Origin: Acinetobacter ursingii DSM 16037 = CIP 107286
GTDB lineage: Bacteria; Pseudomonadota; Gammaproteobacteria; Pseudomonadales; Moraxellaceae
Direction of reading: 5' to 3'
Length of the DNA stretch: 64,000 bases
Assembly (NCBI RefSeq): GCF_000368825.1
Contig: NZ_KB849715.1
Coordinates: 241,458 to 305,457, forward strand
The translations under genes were made by a program, and so were the position numbers. Every line of letters begins with the position of its first letter. The first letter of the stretch is position 1. Under the pieces are notes generated by a model that did not search any database, was not told the DNA's origin, and saw only the letters and a program-made list of their open reading frames with translations. Shown here piece by piece: positions 17,376 to 24,938 of the stretch.

Positions 17376-18932
17376 CTAACAAAATTTTAAATTACCATAA
17401 CAATTACTTTTTAAGTATTGAGAAGTTAGCTGCAAGTTATTCAAAGTTAGATTTGCTGTTTGACTACTTACATCAATATTAAGTTTCTTCTTAATAGCAT
17501 TATTAGTTGCAGCCCCTAAACCATCAATAAGACCAATAGGAATATCATCACTATTCATTAATGATTGTGTAATAAAACCAGCAACTTGAGGTAATACTGC
17601 AGAAATATCTGCTGCATTTGTAGAGGTTAGATACCCCAAGTCAATTGGATCTCTAAAGGATAACCACCATCCCTTTTGCGCGATATCGTCATTGTTTGCT
17701 CCTGGCCAACGCAAAACCTGATTCTGCAATGCAAGATAGCCGCCCGTTCCTCTTAAAGGAATATTATGGAACATATTAAGTGCTTCTGAAAATGTAACAT
17801 TCAGATTCAAACCATCTAATGTTGAACCTGATGCCATCTGGAATTTAGCTGTAGAAACAACACAAATCCAGAACACCTCAATACAGCTAGCACTATTGCC
17901 ATTTGGAGTAATACTCTCACCAGTATTATATTTCTTATAGTCAACTAAATCCACAGCTAGTTGATTCACAAAACTACCAGTTGGAAGTCCACCACATGCC
18001 GATGCACTTGCCCGATCTGAATTCGCACAATCCAATGCAATATGAGGAATAGAGACATTAATATTATTTACAACCGCTGCCGTCATCCGATTCCCCGTAA
18101 TGACTGAAGTCGTATTTTTAGTAAAAGGTACAGTCATACTCGGTACAGAAATACCTTTAGTATCACTATTACCACTTCCTGTATAACTTACAAAATCACG
18201 TTGGCCACCAATCGTTGAATTTAATTTCCCAGCAATTGCTTGACATGAACCATTTGGCATACCAACAATCGCTGCACAGTTAGAGCTACCACTAACCCCA
18301 AAAGTAGATGCAGCAGTTGTGACTTGACCACTCAAATTGGCTAATTGTAGATATCCGCTTAAACTCTGAATCCCATCTGTTGCAGATAAGGCGTTATTAT
18401 TATCCAGACCAAGACTTAATAAACCTTCTATTGCTTCAGCACTTAAGCGAAAGCCTACCATTTGTCGCGTAGCTGCAGTTTGAGGATTCTTAATTGCAAA
18501 CTCTAGAAAGGGATTTGTGATTTGCGCACTCGTCGACGCTCGCGGATTTGAAAAAGTTGGGCTACCTAACTGCGCTCCACTAGTTACCGTACCATCATTT
18601 AAGCCACTAAGTGATACATTTTTAATATCAATATCACAGGCACCAGCACCATTTGCTCCCCCACAGCCTAATTGTAAATTAGCGATATTGGCATTCAACT
18701 CTACTTTTGCCTCCATACCTAATCTATAGAAGCCAATATTACTACTGCTATCTCTTAGTTTTTCTAAATTAGTGCTATCGTTTGGAGCTATATAAGATAA
18801 GCTCATTAAGGCCTGACCCTCGGTGGCCGCAAGCTCATTATTAGACATTGAAATCAAACCAGAAGCAGCATTTGCAATTCCGACACTAAAGGCTGTACAA
18901 CTCATCAGAAGTAAAACACTTAACTTTGTCAT
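17376..18932 (-). CDS. Exported FilA-like protein (first of cluster)
   Basis: Exported protein of about 518 residues. The start MTKLSVLLLMSC is preceded by GGAGATCGG; the open frame extends 43 codons upstream but without a signal-peptide-like start. The signal peptide ends near GIANA, followed by MSNNELAATEGQALM. It is paralogous to the gene 198 bp downstream, with shared FYRLGMEAKVELNANI, CGGANGAGACDIDI and NCYGNLKFC, but about 85 residues longer through central insertions containing several Cys (CANSDRASASACGG, CIEVFWIC). Tandem duplication of one ancestral gene is the simplest reading. Its role is presumed to be surface or fimbria-like. Confidence 0.75.
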   Translation of the reverse strand: MTKLSVLLLMSCTAFSVGIANAASGLISMSNNELAATEGQALMSLSYIAPNDSTNLEKLRDSSSNIGFYRLGMEAKVELNANIANLQLGCGGANGAGACDIDIKNVSLSGLNDGTVTSGAQLGSPTFSNPRASTSAQITNPFLEFAIKNPQTAATRQMVGFRLSAEAIEGLLSLGLDNNNALSATDGIQSLSGYLQLANLSGQVTTAASTFGVSGSSNCAAIVGMPNGSCQAIAGKLNSTIGGQRDFVSYTGSGNSDTKGISVPSMTVPFTKNTTSVITGNRMTAAVVNNINVSIPHIALDCANSDRASASACGGLPTGSFVNQLAVDLVDYKKYNTGESITPNGNSASCIEVFWICVVSTAKFQMASGSTLDGLNLNVTFSEALNMFHNIPLRGTGGYLALQNQVLRWPGANNDDIAQKGWWLSFRDPIDLGYLTSTNAADISAVLPQVAGFITQSLMNSDDIPIGLIDGLGAATNNAIKKKLNIDVSSQTANLTLNNLQLTSQYLKSNCYGNLKFC

Positions 18933-19170
18933 ACCGATCTCCATATCAATCGAACAAAATAATAATTTATTCTTATTGGACTTGTTTTCTGTGCAACAGA
19001 AAATAATAATTTTCGATCTTGATTTCAACGAAAAACGAGGTTTTGTTGAGATTAAAATCAACTATATTTTAACTATTTTATAACAAAAAAACCCTAAATT
19101 ATTCATCATTCATCGGTTTTTACAAATATTAGAAAATTACATTATTAACAATTATTGTTTCCTAAAACAA

Positions 19171-19195
19171 AAAACGGCTTAGATTAAGCCGTTTT
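19171..19195 (-). terminator. Terminator of dcd
   Basis: The 11-bp perfect stem AAAACGGCTTA / TAAGCCGTTTT with a 3-base loop, followed on the minus strand by TTTTTTG, 18 bp past the dcd stop. Confidence 0.9.
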
Positions 19196-19212
19196 AACAA
19201 TCAAATAGAAAT

Positions 19213-19782
19213 TTATGCCTTCGGCAACGTCACACCCACTTGACCCTGATATTTACCACCACGGTCTTTATAAGACGTTTCGCACACTTCATCACTTTCA
19301 AAAAATAACATTTGCGCCACGCCTTCCCCTGCATAAATACGCGCAGGTAGATTGGTGGTATTGGAAAATTCCAATGTCACATGACCTTCCCACTCAGGTT
19401 CTAGCGGAGTTACATTCACAATAATTCCACAACGTGCATAGGTCGATTTTCCTAAACAAATTGTCAGGACATTACGCGGAATACGAAAATATTCCACTGT
19501 CCGAGCCAATGCAAAGGAGTTTGGTGGAATAATGCAAACATCAGATTCAATATCGATAAAGCTTTTTTCATCGAAGTTTTTAGGGTCAACAATTGCAGAA
19601 TGAACATTGGTAAACACTTTAAACTCTGGAGCACAGCGCACGTCATAACCATAGCTGGATACGCCATACGAAATCAGTTTTTCGCCTTGCGGGTTAAAGC
19701 GAACCTGATTTTCTGCATACGGTTCAATCATGCCGTGTTTTTCGCTCATCTCGCGAATCCAGCGATCAGACTTAATTGCCAT
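19213..19782 (-). CDS. dcd: dCTP deaminase
   Basis: Converts dCTP to dUTP, feeding thymidylate synthesis. The chain is 189 residues from [12 protein letters not shown]; an upstream ATG would add 20 residues not typical of the family. The family core is clear: [14 protein letters not shown] near residues 37-50, the catalytic-site block [10 protein letters not shown] near 111-120, [15 protein letters not shown] near 127-141, and the C-terminal KYQGQ that closes over the nucleotide. It stands as a single gene with its own terminator. Confidence 0.95.
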   Translation of the reverse strand: MAIKSDRWIREMSEKHGMIEPYAENQVRFNPQGEKLISYGVSSYGYDVRCAPEFKVFTNVHSAIVDPKNFDEKSFIDIESDVCIIPPNSFALARTVEYFRIPRNVLTICLGKSTYARCGIIVNVTPLEPEWEGHVTLEFSNTTNLPARIYAGEGVAQMLFFESDEVCETSYKDRGGKYQGQVGVTLPKA

Positions 19783-19885
19783 GTGTGATATCCCAATACT
19801 CAAGATTTTACTGTTCGCTACTTTAACGTAATTCATTCCCAATGAAAATCATTCAATGAAACGAAGGCATTTTTTGATGCACAAT

Positions 19886-20479
19886 TTAAAACTTTAAAAT
19901 TGCAGAATAACTTAGCGGAATAGAAAAACTCACCAGAACCAAAGATGCAGTCCGTTGTAAATTACAGGCATTTAACCAATGAATTTTATTTGAAGCCAAG
20001 ACAGAACCAAGAAAAATCCAAAAAACAGCAATTGGAAGGATCAAACACAAAAAACTCAAAATATGCACAATATAAGTTTGCACATTCATCCATGCACTTT
20101 CAGGGAAAATAGCAGAAGCAAATAACAATGCCTTCGGATTTAACAAAGTCGCGCAGAATAATTCACGTGGACGAATGGTTGGCTGATTTAAATTAATTTC
20201 AAGATCAGCGGTTCGCCACAATTTAATTGCCAAATACAAAATATAAAATGCACTGAGAAGCTTTAATATGGTGGGCAAAAGCGCAAATGTTTTGGAAACA
20301 TGATCAATCATCATGCCCCATGTACTAATCGCAATCAAATAGCCAATCGCTTCGGCTGGAATCAATTTAAGCGAACAACGAATCCCCATCTGGATACCAG
20401 ATGAAGCCAATAGCGTATTGGTAGGGCCGGGAGTCAGAAGTAAGGCAGTCACAAGACCAACAAAAAGCAATGAAATCAT
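19886..20479 (-). CDS. LysE/RhtB family amino-acid exporter
   Basis: Small membrane exporter of 197 residues. The N-terminal LLLTPGPTNTLLASSGIQMG carries the conserved PGP motif of the LysE/RhtB family, followed by about six hydrophobic segments. Members export amino acids or related metabolites; the substrate cannot be told from sequence. The Asn-Pro-Lys block of the fourth helix region (LLNPKALLFA) is present. A long non-coding region lies upstream. Confidence 0.82.
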   Translation of the reverse strand: MISLLFVGLVTALLLTPGPTNTLLASSGIQMGIRCSLKLIPAEAIGYLIAISTWGMMIDHVSKTFALLPTILKLLSAFYILYLAIKLWRTADLEINLNQPTIRPRELFCATLLNPKALLFASAIFPESAWMNVQTYIVHILSFLCLILPIAVFWIFLGSVLASNKIHWLNACNLQRTASLVLVSFSIPLSYSAILKF

Positions 20480-20941
20480 AAAATGACCTCACTAAGTAAT
20501 CTTGCAAGACTAATCCAAACGATTTAAAGAAGCAAAACAAACTTTACAAAGCCTTTTAAAAAACAATAAGAGTTTTGTAAAAAAGATTGTAAAATCACAT
20601 AATTAATTGATTAGACTGCATAGTCAGCATTTCAACTGCTAATCCCACATGCTTTTTTAGTAAAACTAACAATAATATAAATAAATGATAAATATTCATT
20701 TACTTTATTGATTTAAAAGCAATATAAACACCTATAAGATATATGGAATTGACTTCAATCAACGAAAGGCGTAATTTATAAAGATCAGCCTATAGTGTTT
20801 TCTTTTTAACTCAAGTTTAAATCCATTTTAAGCTTTCGCTAAGTTTTCACTTTCACTATGTCTGAGTACAGGCGTTTTATGATCGATCTAGTTCTTTGAT
20901 TTATAAGACATACTCAGACAATACTCTCCGAACATCAGTCT
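20480..20941. other. 462-bp non-coding region between divergent genes
   Basis: AT-rich spacer between the LysE-type gene and the DUF2062 gene, containing no convincing gene. The one structured element seen is a 9-bp inverted repeat, GTCTGAGTA at 20860-20868 and TACTCAGAC at 20911-20919, lying 22-80 bp before the DUF2062 start. It could be a leader-RNA stem or paired operator half-sites. Promoters for both divergent genes must lie here, but none is clear enough to call. Confidence 0.45.
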
Positions 20942-21526
20942 ATGGCAAAGCAATTTTTTCAATCCTGGCTTCCTTCTCCACAGAAAGTCTCCAGTCTGAA
21001 ATTTATGCGGATTTTTGGGCAAAGAACCTTAAATCCAGTGCTTTGGTATGTCAATCGAAAATCCATAGCAAAGGCTGTATTCATTGGTACTTTTTTCGGG
21101 TTACTGCCTATTCCATTTCATAGCATTTTCATTGTCGCAGCGATTCTATTTTTTGAAGTCAATTTACCTGTAGGTCTTGCTTTAGCATGGTTGAGTAATC
21201 CATTCACTCTCGTTCCTATTTTGTATATTGGCTTCTGGATTGGCACTCAAATTTTTCATGTGCACATGATTAATAAAGAAATGATGCTGGGTGTCTTGCA
21301 TCAAATTTGTAATTGGGTCAAACATTTGGGTCATGGTCATATTGATTTGAGTCTTGCCAAAATATTAATGTCTGGCTTAATCATTGAAGCTTTCGTTGTT
21401 GCCTTAGTTTTATATCTACTTACAGAAATTTTCTGGCGTTTCAGCATTTACCGTCATTGGAAAAAACGTAAGGCAAATCAGTTAAATGCCACTCTACCCA
21501 ACGTGCATAGAAAAACCACGCCTTAA
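20942..21526 (+). CDS. DUF2062 domain inner-membrane protein
   Basis: Membrane protein of 194 residues with the DUF2062 core: SIAKAVFIGTFFGLLPIPFH near residues 41-60, a second helix rich in Leu/Val, and LSNPFTLVPILYIGFWIG near 85-102, followed by a last helix near 145-165 and a basic tail. Function of the family is unknown. The stop overlaps by four bases the stop of the convergent nucleosidase gene, so the two messages are antisense at their ends. Confidence 0.85.
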   Translation: MAKQFFQSWLPSPQKVSSLKFMRIFGQRTLNPVLWYVNRKSIAKAVFIGTFFGLLPIPFHSIFIVAAILFFEVNLPVGLALAWLSNPFTLVPILYIGFWIGTQIFHVHMINKEMMLGVLHQICNWVKHLGHGHIDLSLAKILMSGLIIEAFVVALVLYLLTEIFWRFSIYRHWKKRKANQLNATLPNVHRKTTP

Positions 21527-22398
21527 TCTTTTAATTGTTCACTCATATACTGTTCAGCAACTTCAAGTACAAAATCCTGACACGCTTCACCCGTTCCTGC
21601 ATCGTACGAACCGCCATTGGTAATGTTATTGGAGACCACTCGAACCCCAATAAAGGGAACATTAAACTGGCTGGCAATTTGTGCTACAGAGGCAGCTTCC
21701 ATTTCTTCGACTGATGTTCCATAGTTTTGGTAAAAGAAATGAATGCGATCAAGTTCATTGTTCCAGACGTCTGCTGAACCGATTGTTCCCTCAACGACTT
21801 TGCCTTTTTGATAAAGATGTTGTGTACGGTGCGCCGCTGCCAGCAATTTTGAATCTGCTTCAAATTTACGAATTGCAATCGGTTCTGGATCGGTTTCATC
21901 CTCAGGCAATACATCAAAGGCTTCAACCCACTCAAGCGAGTTTGATCCCGCACCCACTGCTTTGGAAGGTGTTTTAAACGCGCCAATATTGGTTGCATAT
22001 TTACCTAATATAATGTCATACACATTGAGGTTAGGATCATGTCCCCCTGAAGTTCCCTGATTAATAATCGCGATAGGTTTAAAGCGTTCAATCGCAATCG
22101 CTGTGGCAGCCGCAGAATTACTCATCCCCATGCGCGTTTTGGAAATAATCATTGGATAACCATGATAAGTGCCTTTCCAGAATTTCCAGCCCCCAATCGT
22201 TTCAATTGAAACTTGATCCAGTTTAGAGGCCATGCGTTCAGATTCGACAGGTAACGCACCTTGAATGACGATAGGTTGTAATTTTAATTTTTGATCTTGA
22301 TTGTTTTGAGTCACTGCCGATGAATCCTCATTATTGCATGCACTAAGCATAATGCAGACTGAAAATGTTGCGATGGCCAATACTGATTTAAATTGCAT
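21523..22398 (-). CDS. Exported lipoprotein nucleosidase (phosphorylase/MTAN superfamily)
   Basis: A 291-residue member of the purine nucleoside phosphorylase / MTA-SAH nucleosidase superfamily with an unusual lipoprotein signal (LSAC, Cys21), so it should be anchored in the envelope rather than cytosolic. Superfamily features are IQGALPVESERM near 45-56 (first-glutamate region), INQGTSGGH near 112-120, and EEMEAASVAQIA near 231-242, the Met-Glu pair that binds ribose. Where nucleosidases usually have a catalytic Asp (ISD) it reads VVSNN near 254-258. I infer N-glycosidic cleavage of purine nucleosides or similar compounds. A perfect sigma-54 promoter match lies upstream, linking it to the purine genes near 29-33 kb. 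Confidence 0.75.
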   Translation of the reverse strand: MQFKSVLAIATFSVCIMLSACNNEDSSAVTQNNQDQKLKLQPIVIQGALPVESERMASKLDQVSIETIGGWKFWKGTYHGYPMIISKTRMGMSNSAAATAIAIERFKPIAIINQGTSGGHDPNLNVYDIILGKYATNIGAFKTPSKAVGAGSNSLEWVEAFDVLPEDETDPEPIAIRKFEADSKLLAAAHRTQHLYQKGKVVEGTIGSADVWNNELDRIHFFYQNYGTSVEEMEAASVAQIASQFNVPFIGVRVVSNNITNGGSYDAGTGEACQDFVLEVAEQYMSEQLKD

Positions 22399-22450
22399 AT
22401 TTCACTCAAATATTCTTATTCAATGATGATTAAATAACAATTGAATTATT

Positions 22451-22466
22451 AGCAATTGACATGCCA
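22451..22466 (-). promoter_or_regulatory. Sigma-54 (-24/-12) promoter of the lipoprotein nucleosidase
   Basis: On the minus strand TGGCATGTCAATTGCT matches TGGCAYR-N4-TTGCW at every defined position. The predicted start of transcription is about 12 bases past the GC, leaving a leader of about 42 bases before the ATG. RpoN-dependent transcription requires an activator such as NtrC; no clear NtrC site was found. Confidence 0.75.
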
Positions 22467-22509
22467 GCTTTAATTTTAATGTTTATATTATTTGTATATA
22501 ACAAAAGAA

Positions 22510-22539
22510 AAAGCCCGATTTTTGATCATTTCGGGCTTT
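22510..22539 (-). terminator. Terminator of apbC
   Basis: The stem AAAGCCCGA / TCGGGCTTT with a 12-base loop, followed on the minus strand by TTTTTCTTTTG, 9 bp past the apbC stop. Confidence 0.9.
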
Positions 22540-22547
22540 AAAATTAT

Positions 22548-23774
22548 TTAGAAAATTCGTTTGTCATCGCGCTGACGCTGCGGTTGTTTTTGTAGTTGCT
22601 GCCAGACGACATCTGCAATTTGAAGATAACTCTCTGCTGCATCATCCATTGCAATCACACTCGGTTTACCACTATCGGCATTTTCACGAATTTGCACATT
22701 TAAAGGTAAGCGACCTAACAATGGAATATGATATTGCTCTGAAAGTTTATCACCACCGCCTACCCCAAAAATCTGTTCTTCATAGCCACAATTTGAACAA
22801 ATATGAGTCGACATATTTTCAATCACGCCCAACACTGGAATATTGACCCGATTAAATAGTTCAATACCTTTGGTCGCATCCATCAGCGCAACATTTTGTG
22901 GTGTGGTTACAATCACAGCACCAGTCACAGGAATACGCTGTGCAAGTGTCAATTGAATATCACCCGTTCCTGGCGGCATATCAATGACCAAGATATCCAG
23001 ATCAGGCCATAAGGTTTGGTTGAACAGTTGCATCAGGGCACCCGTGGCTTTTGGCCCACGCCATGCCACTGGCGTATTATGATCCCCTGTTAAATGCCCA
23101 ATTGAAAGTACCGCCAAACCATATGCATCTAAAGGTACAAAATGCTCATTTTCGATCATAGGGGTCTTGCCCGCATTACCTAGCATAGTTGGAATGCTTG
23201 GCCCATAAATATCGGCATCCAACACTCCAACTTTTAATCCTTTTTGTTGTAAAGCCAACGCCAGATTGACGGTTGTGGTTGATTTACCCACACCACCTTT
23301 GCCAGAAGACACCAAAATCACGTTTTTAATACGTGGATGTGCAGCCACATCTCGTTGTTTAGGCGCTGCTTTTTGAATAGGCGGATTATTAGGATCTTCT
23401 GAAACTGGTGCAGATGCATCGACCACTGGCGGTAAGTTTGAGCTTTGAGCTGCATGTTTTTCGCTATGAGATTGATCTTGCCCTAACTTGGCTGATTTCT
23501 GCTGAATGACATGCAAATTGAGTTCTTCGATTCCGCATTGCAGCAAAGCAGCCGCCAAATCATCATGAATTTGTTGTAAATGATCGACCTCGTGTGGATA
23601 AGTATTGATGGTCAGTTGTAAAACACGACCTTCTACATTGACCTGTGTAATACGATCTTTGATTAAGTGTTCAGATTGAGGTAATTGATATTGTTGTAAA
23701 ATGCACTGGATTTCTTCTTCTTTCACCTCTTGAGCAGGTGAAAAAACCGATTTTAATGAAGAAAGCCACGACAT
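22548..23774 (-). CDS. apbC: Iron-sulfur cluster carrier ATPase ApbC/Mrp
   Basis: P-loop ATPase of about 408 residues that holds and transfers [4Fe-4S] clusters to apo-proteins in the cytosol. An N-terminal MIP18/DUF59-like domain spans roughly residues 18-90. A low-complexity linker follows, then the deviant Walker A SSGKGGVGKST near 156-166, DADIYGPSIP near 185-194, VIDMPPGTGD near 262-271 and the cluster-ligating CSNC pair near 325-328. The ATG is preferred over an in-frame GTG nine bases earlier because that GTG overlaps the GGAG ribosome-binding site. It is a single gene with its own terminator. Confidence 0.93.
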   Translation of the reverse strand: MSWLSSLKSVFSPAQEVKEEEIQCILQQYQLPQSEHLIKDRITQVNVEGRVLQLTINTYPHEVDHLQQIHDDLAAALLQCGIEELNLHVIQQKSAKLGQDQSHSEKHAAQSSNLPPVVDASAPVSEDPNNPPIQKAAPKQRDVAAHPRIKNVILVSSGKGGVGKSTTTVNLALALQQKGLKVGVLDADIYGPSIPTMLGNAGKTPMIENEHFVPLDAYGLAVLSIGHLTGDHNTPVAWRGPKATGALMQLFNQTLWPDLDILVIDMPPGTGDIQLTLAQRIPVTGAVIVTTPQNVALMDATKGIELFNRVNIPVLGVIENMSTHICSNCGYEEQIFGVGGGDKLSEQYHIPLLGRLPLNVQIRENADSGKPSVIAMDDAAESYLQIADVVWQQLQKQPQRQRDDKRIF

Positions 23775-23952
23775 ATATTGCACTCCAAGTATGGAATTTT
23801 AAACTGAACGATGTGCTAGTTTAACAGTATTAGTTTGTAGGCGCGTACTTGATTTTGCTGATAAGCTTTGAACATATATTTTATAAACAAACTGCCCATA
23901 TCATTATGAGCAGTTATTCAAAACATCAGCATATTTTTAAGTCAATTGAAGA

Positions 23953-24417
23953 CTAGGTCTTATCATTGCCTTTAAATTTATTCAGTACATCAGTTGCACT
24001 TTTTTTAAGCTCGTCAATTTTTTGACTGGCTTGAACTTTTAATTCATCAAACTTTTCAGAAGCTTCATGTTTCAGTTCATTGGCTTTGAGTTTAGCTTCA
24101 TCCAGTTTTTGACTTGCTTCTGTTTTTAACTGTTCATATTTGTCTTGAGCATCTTGTTTCGACTCATCCCATTTATTTTTGGCTTCATCGATTTTTTCAT
24201 CTGCTATTGCCTTATTTTCAGCGTACTGTTCAGAGGCATCTTTTTTCAAATCATCGAATGCCTTTTCACCTTTAAGTTTTGCTTCTTGAGCTTGGTGTTT
24301 AGCGTCATCTAAGGCTTTTTCACCCTCAATTTTTGCTTGTTCAGCTTTATATTTGGCTTCATCACCTAATTCACTGGCTTTTGCTTTCAAATCATCAAGT
24401 TTATTTTCAGTTGTCAT
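23953..24417 (-). CDS. Hydrophilin / LEA-like disordered protein
   Basis: A 154-residue, extremely hydrophilic protein made of repeated roughly 11-residue units of the type A-x-x-K-x-D-E-A-K, for example KLDDLKAKASELGDEAK, KASEQ-like and KLDEAKLKANELKHEA segments. It has no Cys, one Trp and many Lys, Glu, Asp and Ala. This is the pattern of group-3 LEA proteins and hydrophilins, which form amphipathic helices on drying and protect proteins or membranes. Acinetobacter hydrophilins have been tied to desiccation tolerance (DtpA/DtpB), but I cannot equate this gene with either. The start MTTENKLDD has GAGG nine bases upstream; an earlier ATG lacks one. No signal peptide is seen, so it is likely cytosolic. 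Confidence 0.75.
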   Translation of the reverse strand: MTTENKLDDLKAKASELGDEAKYKAEQAKIEGEKALDDAKHQAQEAKLKGEKAFDDLKKDASEQYAENKAIADEKIDEAKNKWDESKQDAQDKYEQLKTEASQKLDEAKLKANELKHEASEKFDELKVQASQKIDELKKSATDVLNKFKGNDKT

Positions 24418-24938
24418 TATTACGCCCTCATTGTTCATTTTAAAAATGTTAGGACACGCTGGTTAAGCGCGGATCAATGTACTTGAATCTGACTTTATTT
24501 ATACCTTGCTTTAAATTTTTTTTAAGTAAAAACTGCAATTTGAAACAAAGTAGATACAGGATGTAGCGAAACTTTTGTTATTCATTTTAAAGGAATAATT
24601 ATCAAATCCTTTGCTGAGAATGTTTGCAACGGTTGCGGCAAATCAGAATCATTGTAACTCCGCCATTGACTCATATATTTGCTGAATTTGTGCTTTCATA
24701 TAAATAAGGTCTGTTGAAATTTGATGCATGTATTGTGTTATCAGCTAAAATTATATCAACAAGGCATGCAACGAAAGAAATCGTTACCCACTTACTCAGT
24801 TTCAGCACGACATTTATGGCTATTTTTGGCGATAGCCTTCGGGACAACGCTTTAAACCTATGCTTTAAGTTTATTTTCCTCTGCTGTTCAAGTAAAATCA
24901 TTGATCTTCTGATGAATACGAATGAGAGAATGAAATCC
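24418..24938. other. 520-bp region upstream of metG
   Basis: Mostly AT-rich. The metG frame is open for 75 codons upstream (from 24714), but that extension reads as unrelated hydrophobic sequence and has no usable start signal. Frames on both strands between 24706 and 24930 are open, and GGTCTGTTGAAATTT at about 24707 looks like an insertion-sequence tip, but no matching opposite end was found. I see no RNA gene. It contains the promoters of metG and, divergently, of the hydrophilin gene. Confidence 0.4.

Noticed and set aside
8572..18932. Naming the six exported-protein genes filA to filF
   Set aside because: As I recall, the fil operon includes a C39 peptidase and a FadL-like transporter, which are absent here; all six products are of one related type, so the letters would mislead.
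22436..22546. An NtrC binding site upstream of the nucleosidase sigma-54 promoter
   Set aside because: I looked for a GCAC-N-GTGC type palindrome within about 150 bp and found none convincing; the activator remains unknown.
24714..24938. A 75-residue N-terminal extension of MetG
   Set aside because: The extension is unlike any MetG, has no ribosome-binding site, and the family begins at [15 protein letters not shown], where GAGAG precedes the GTG.
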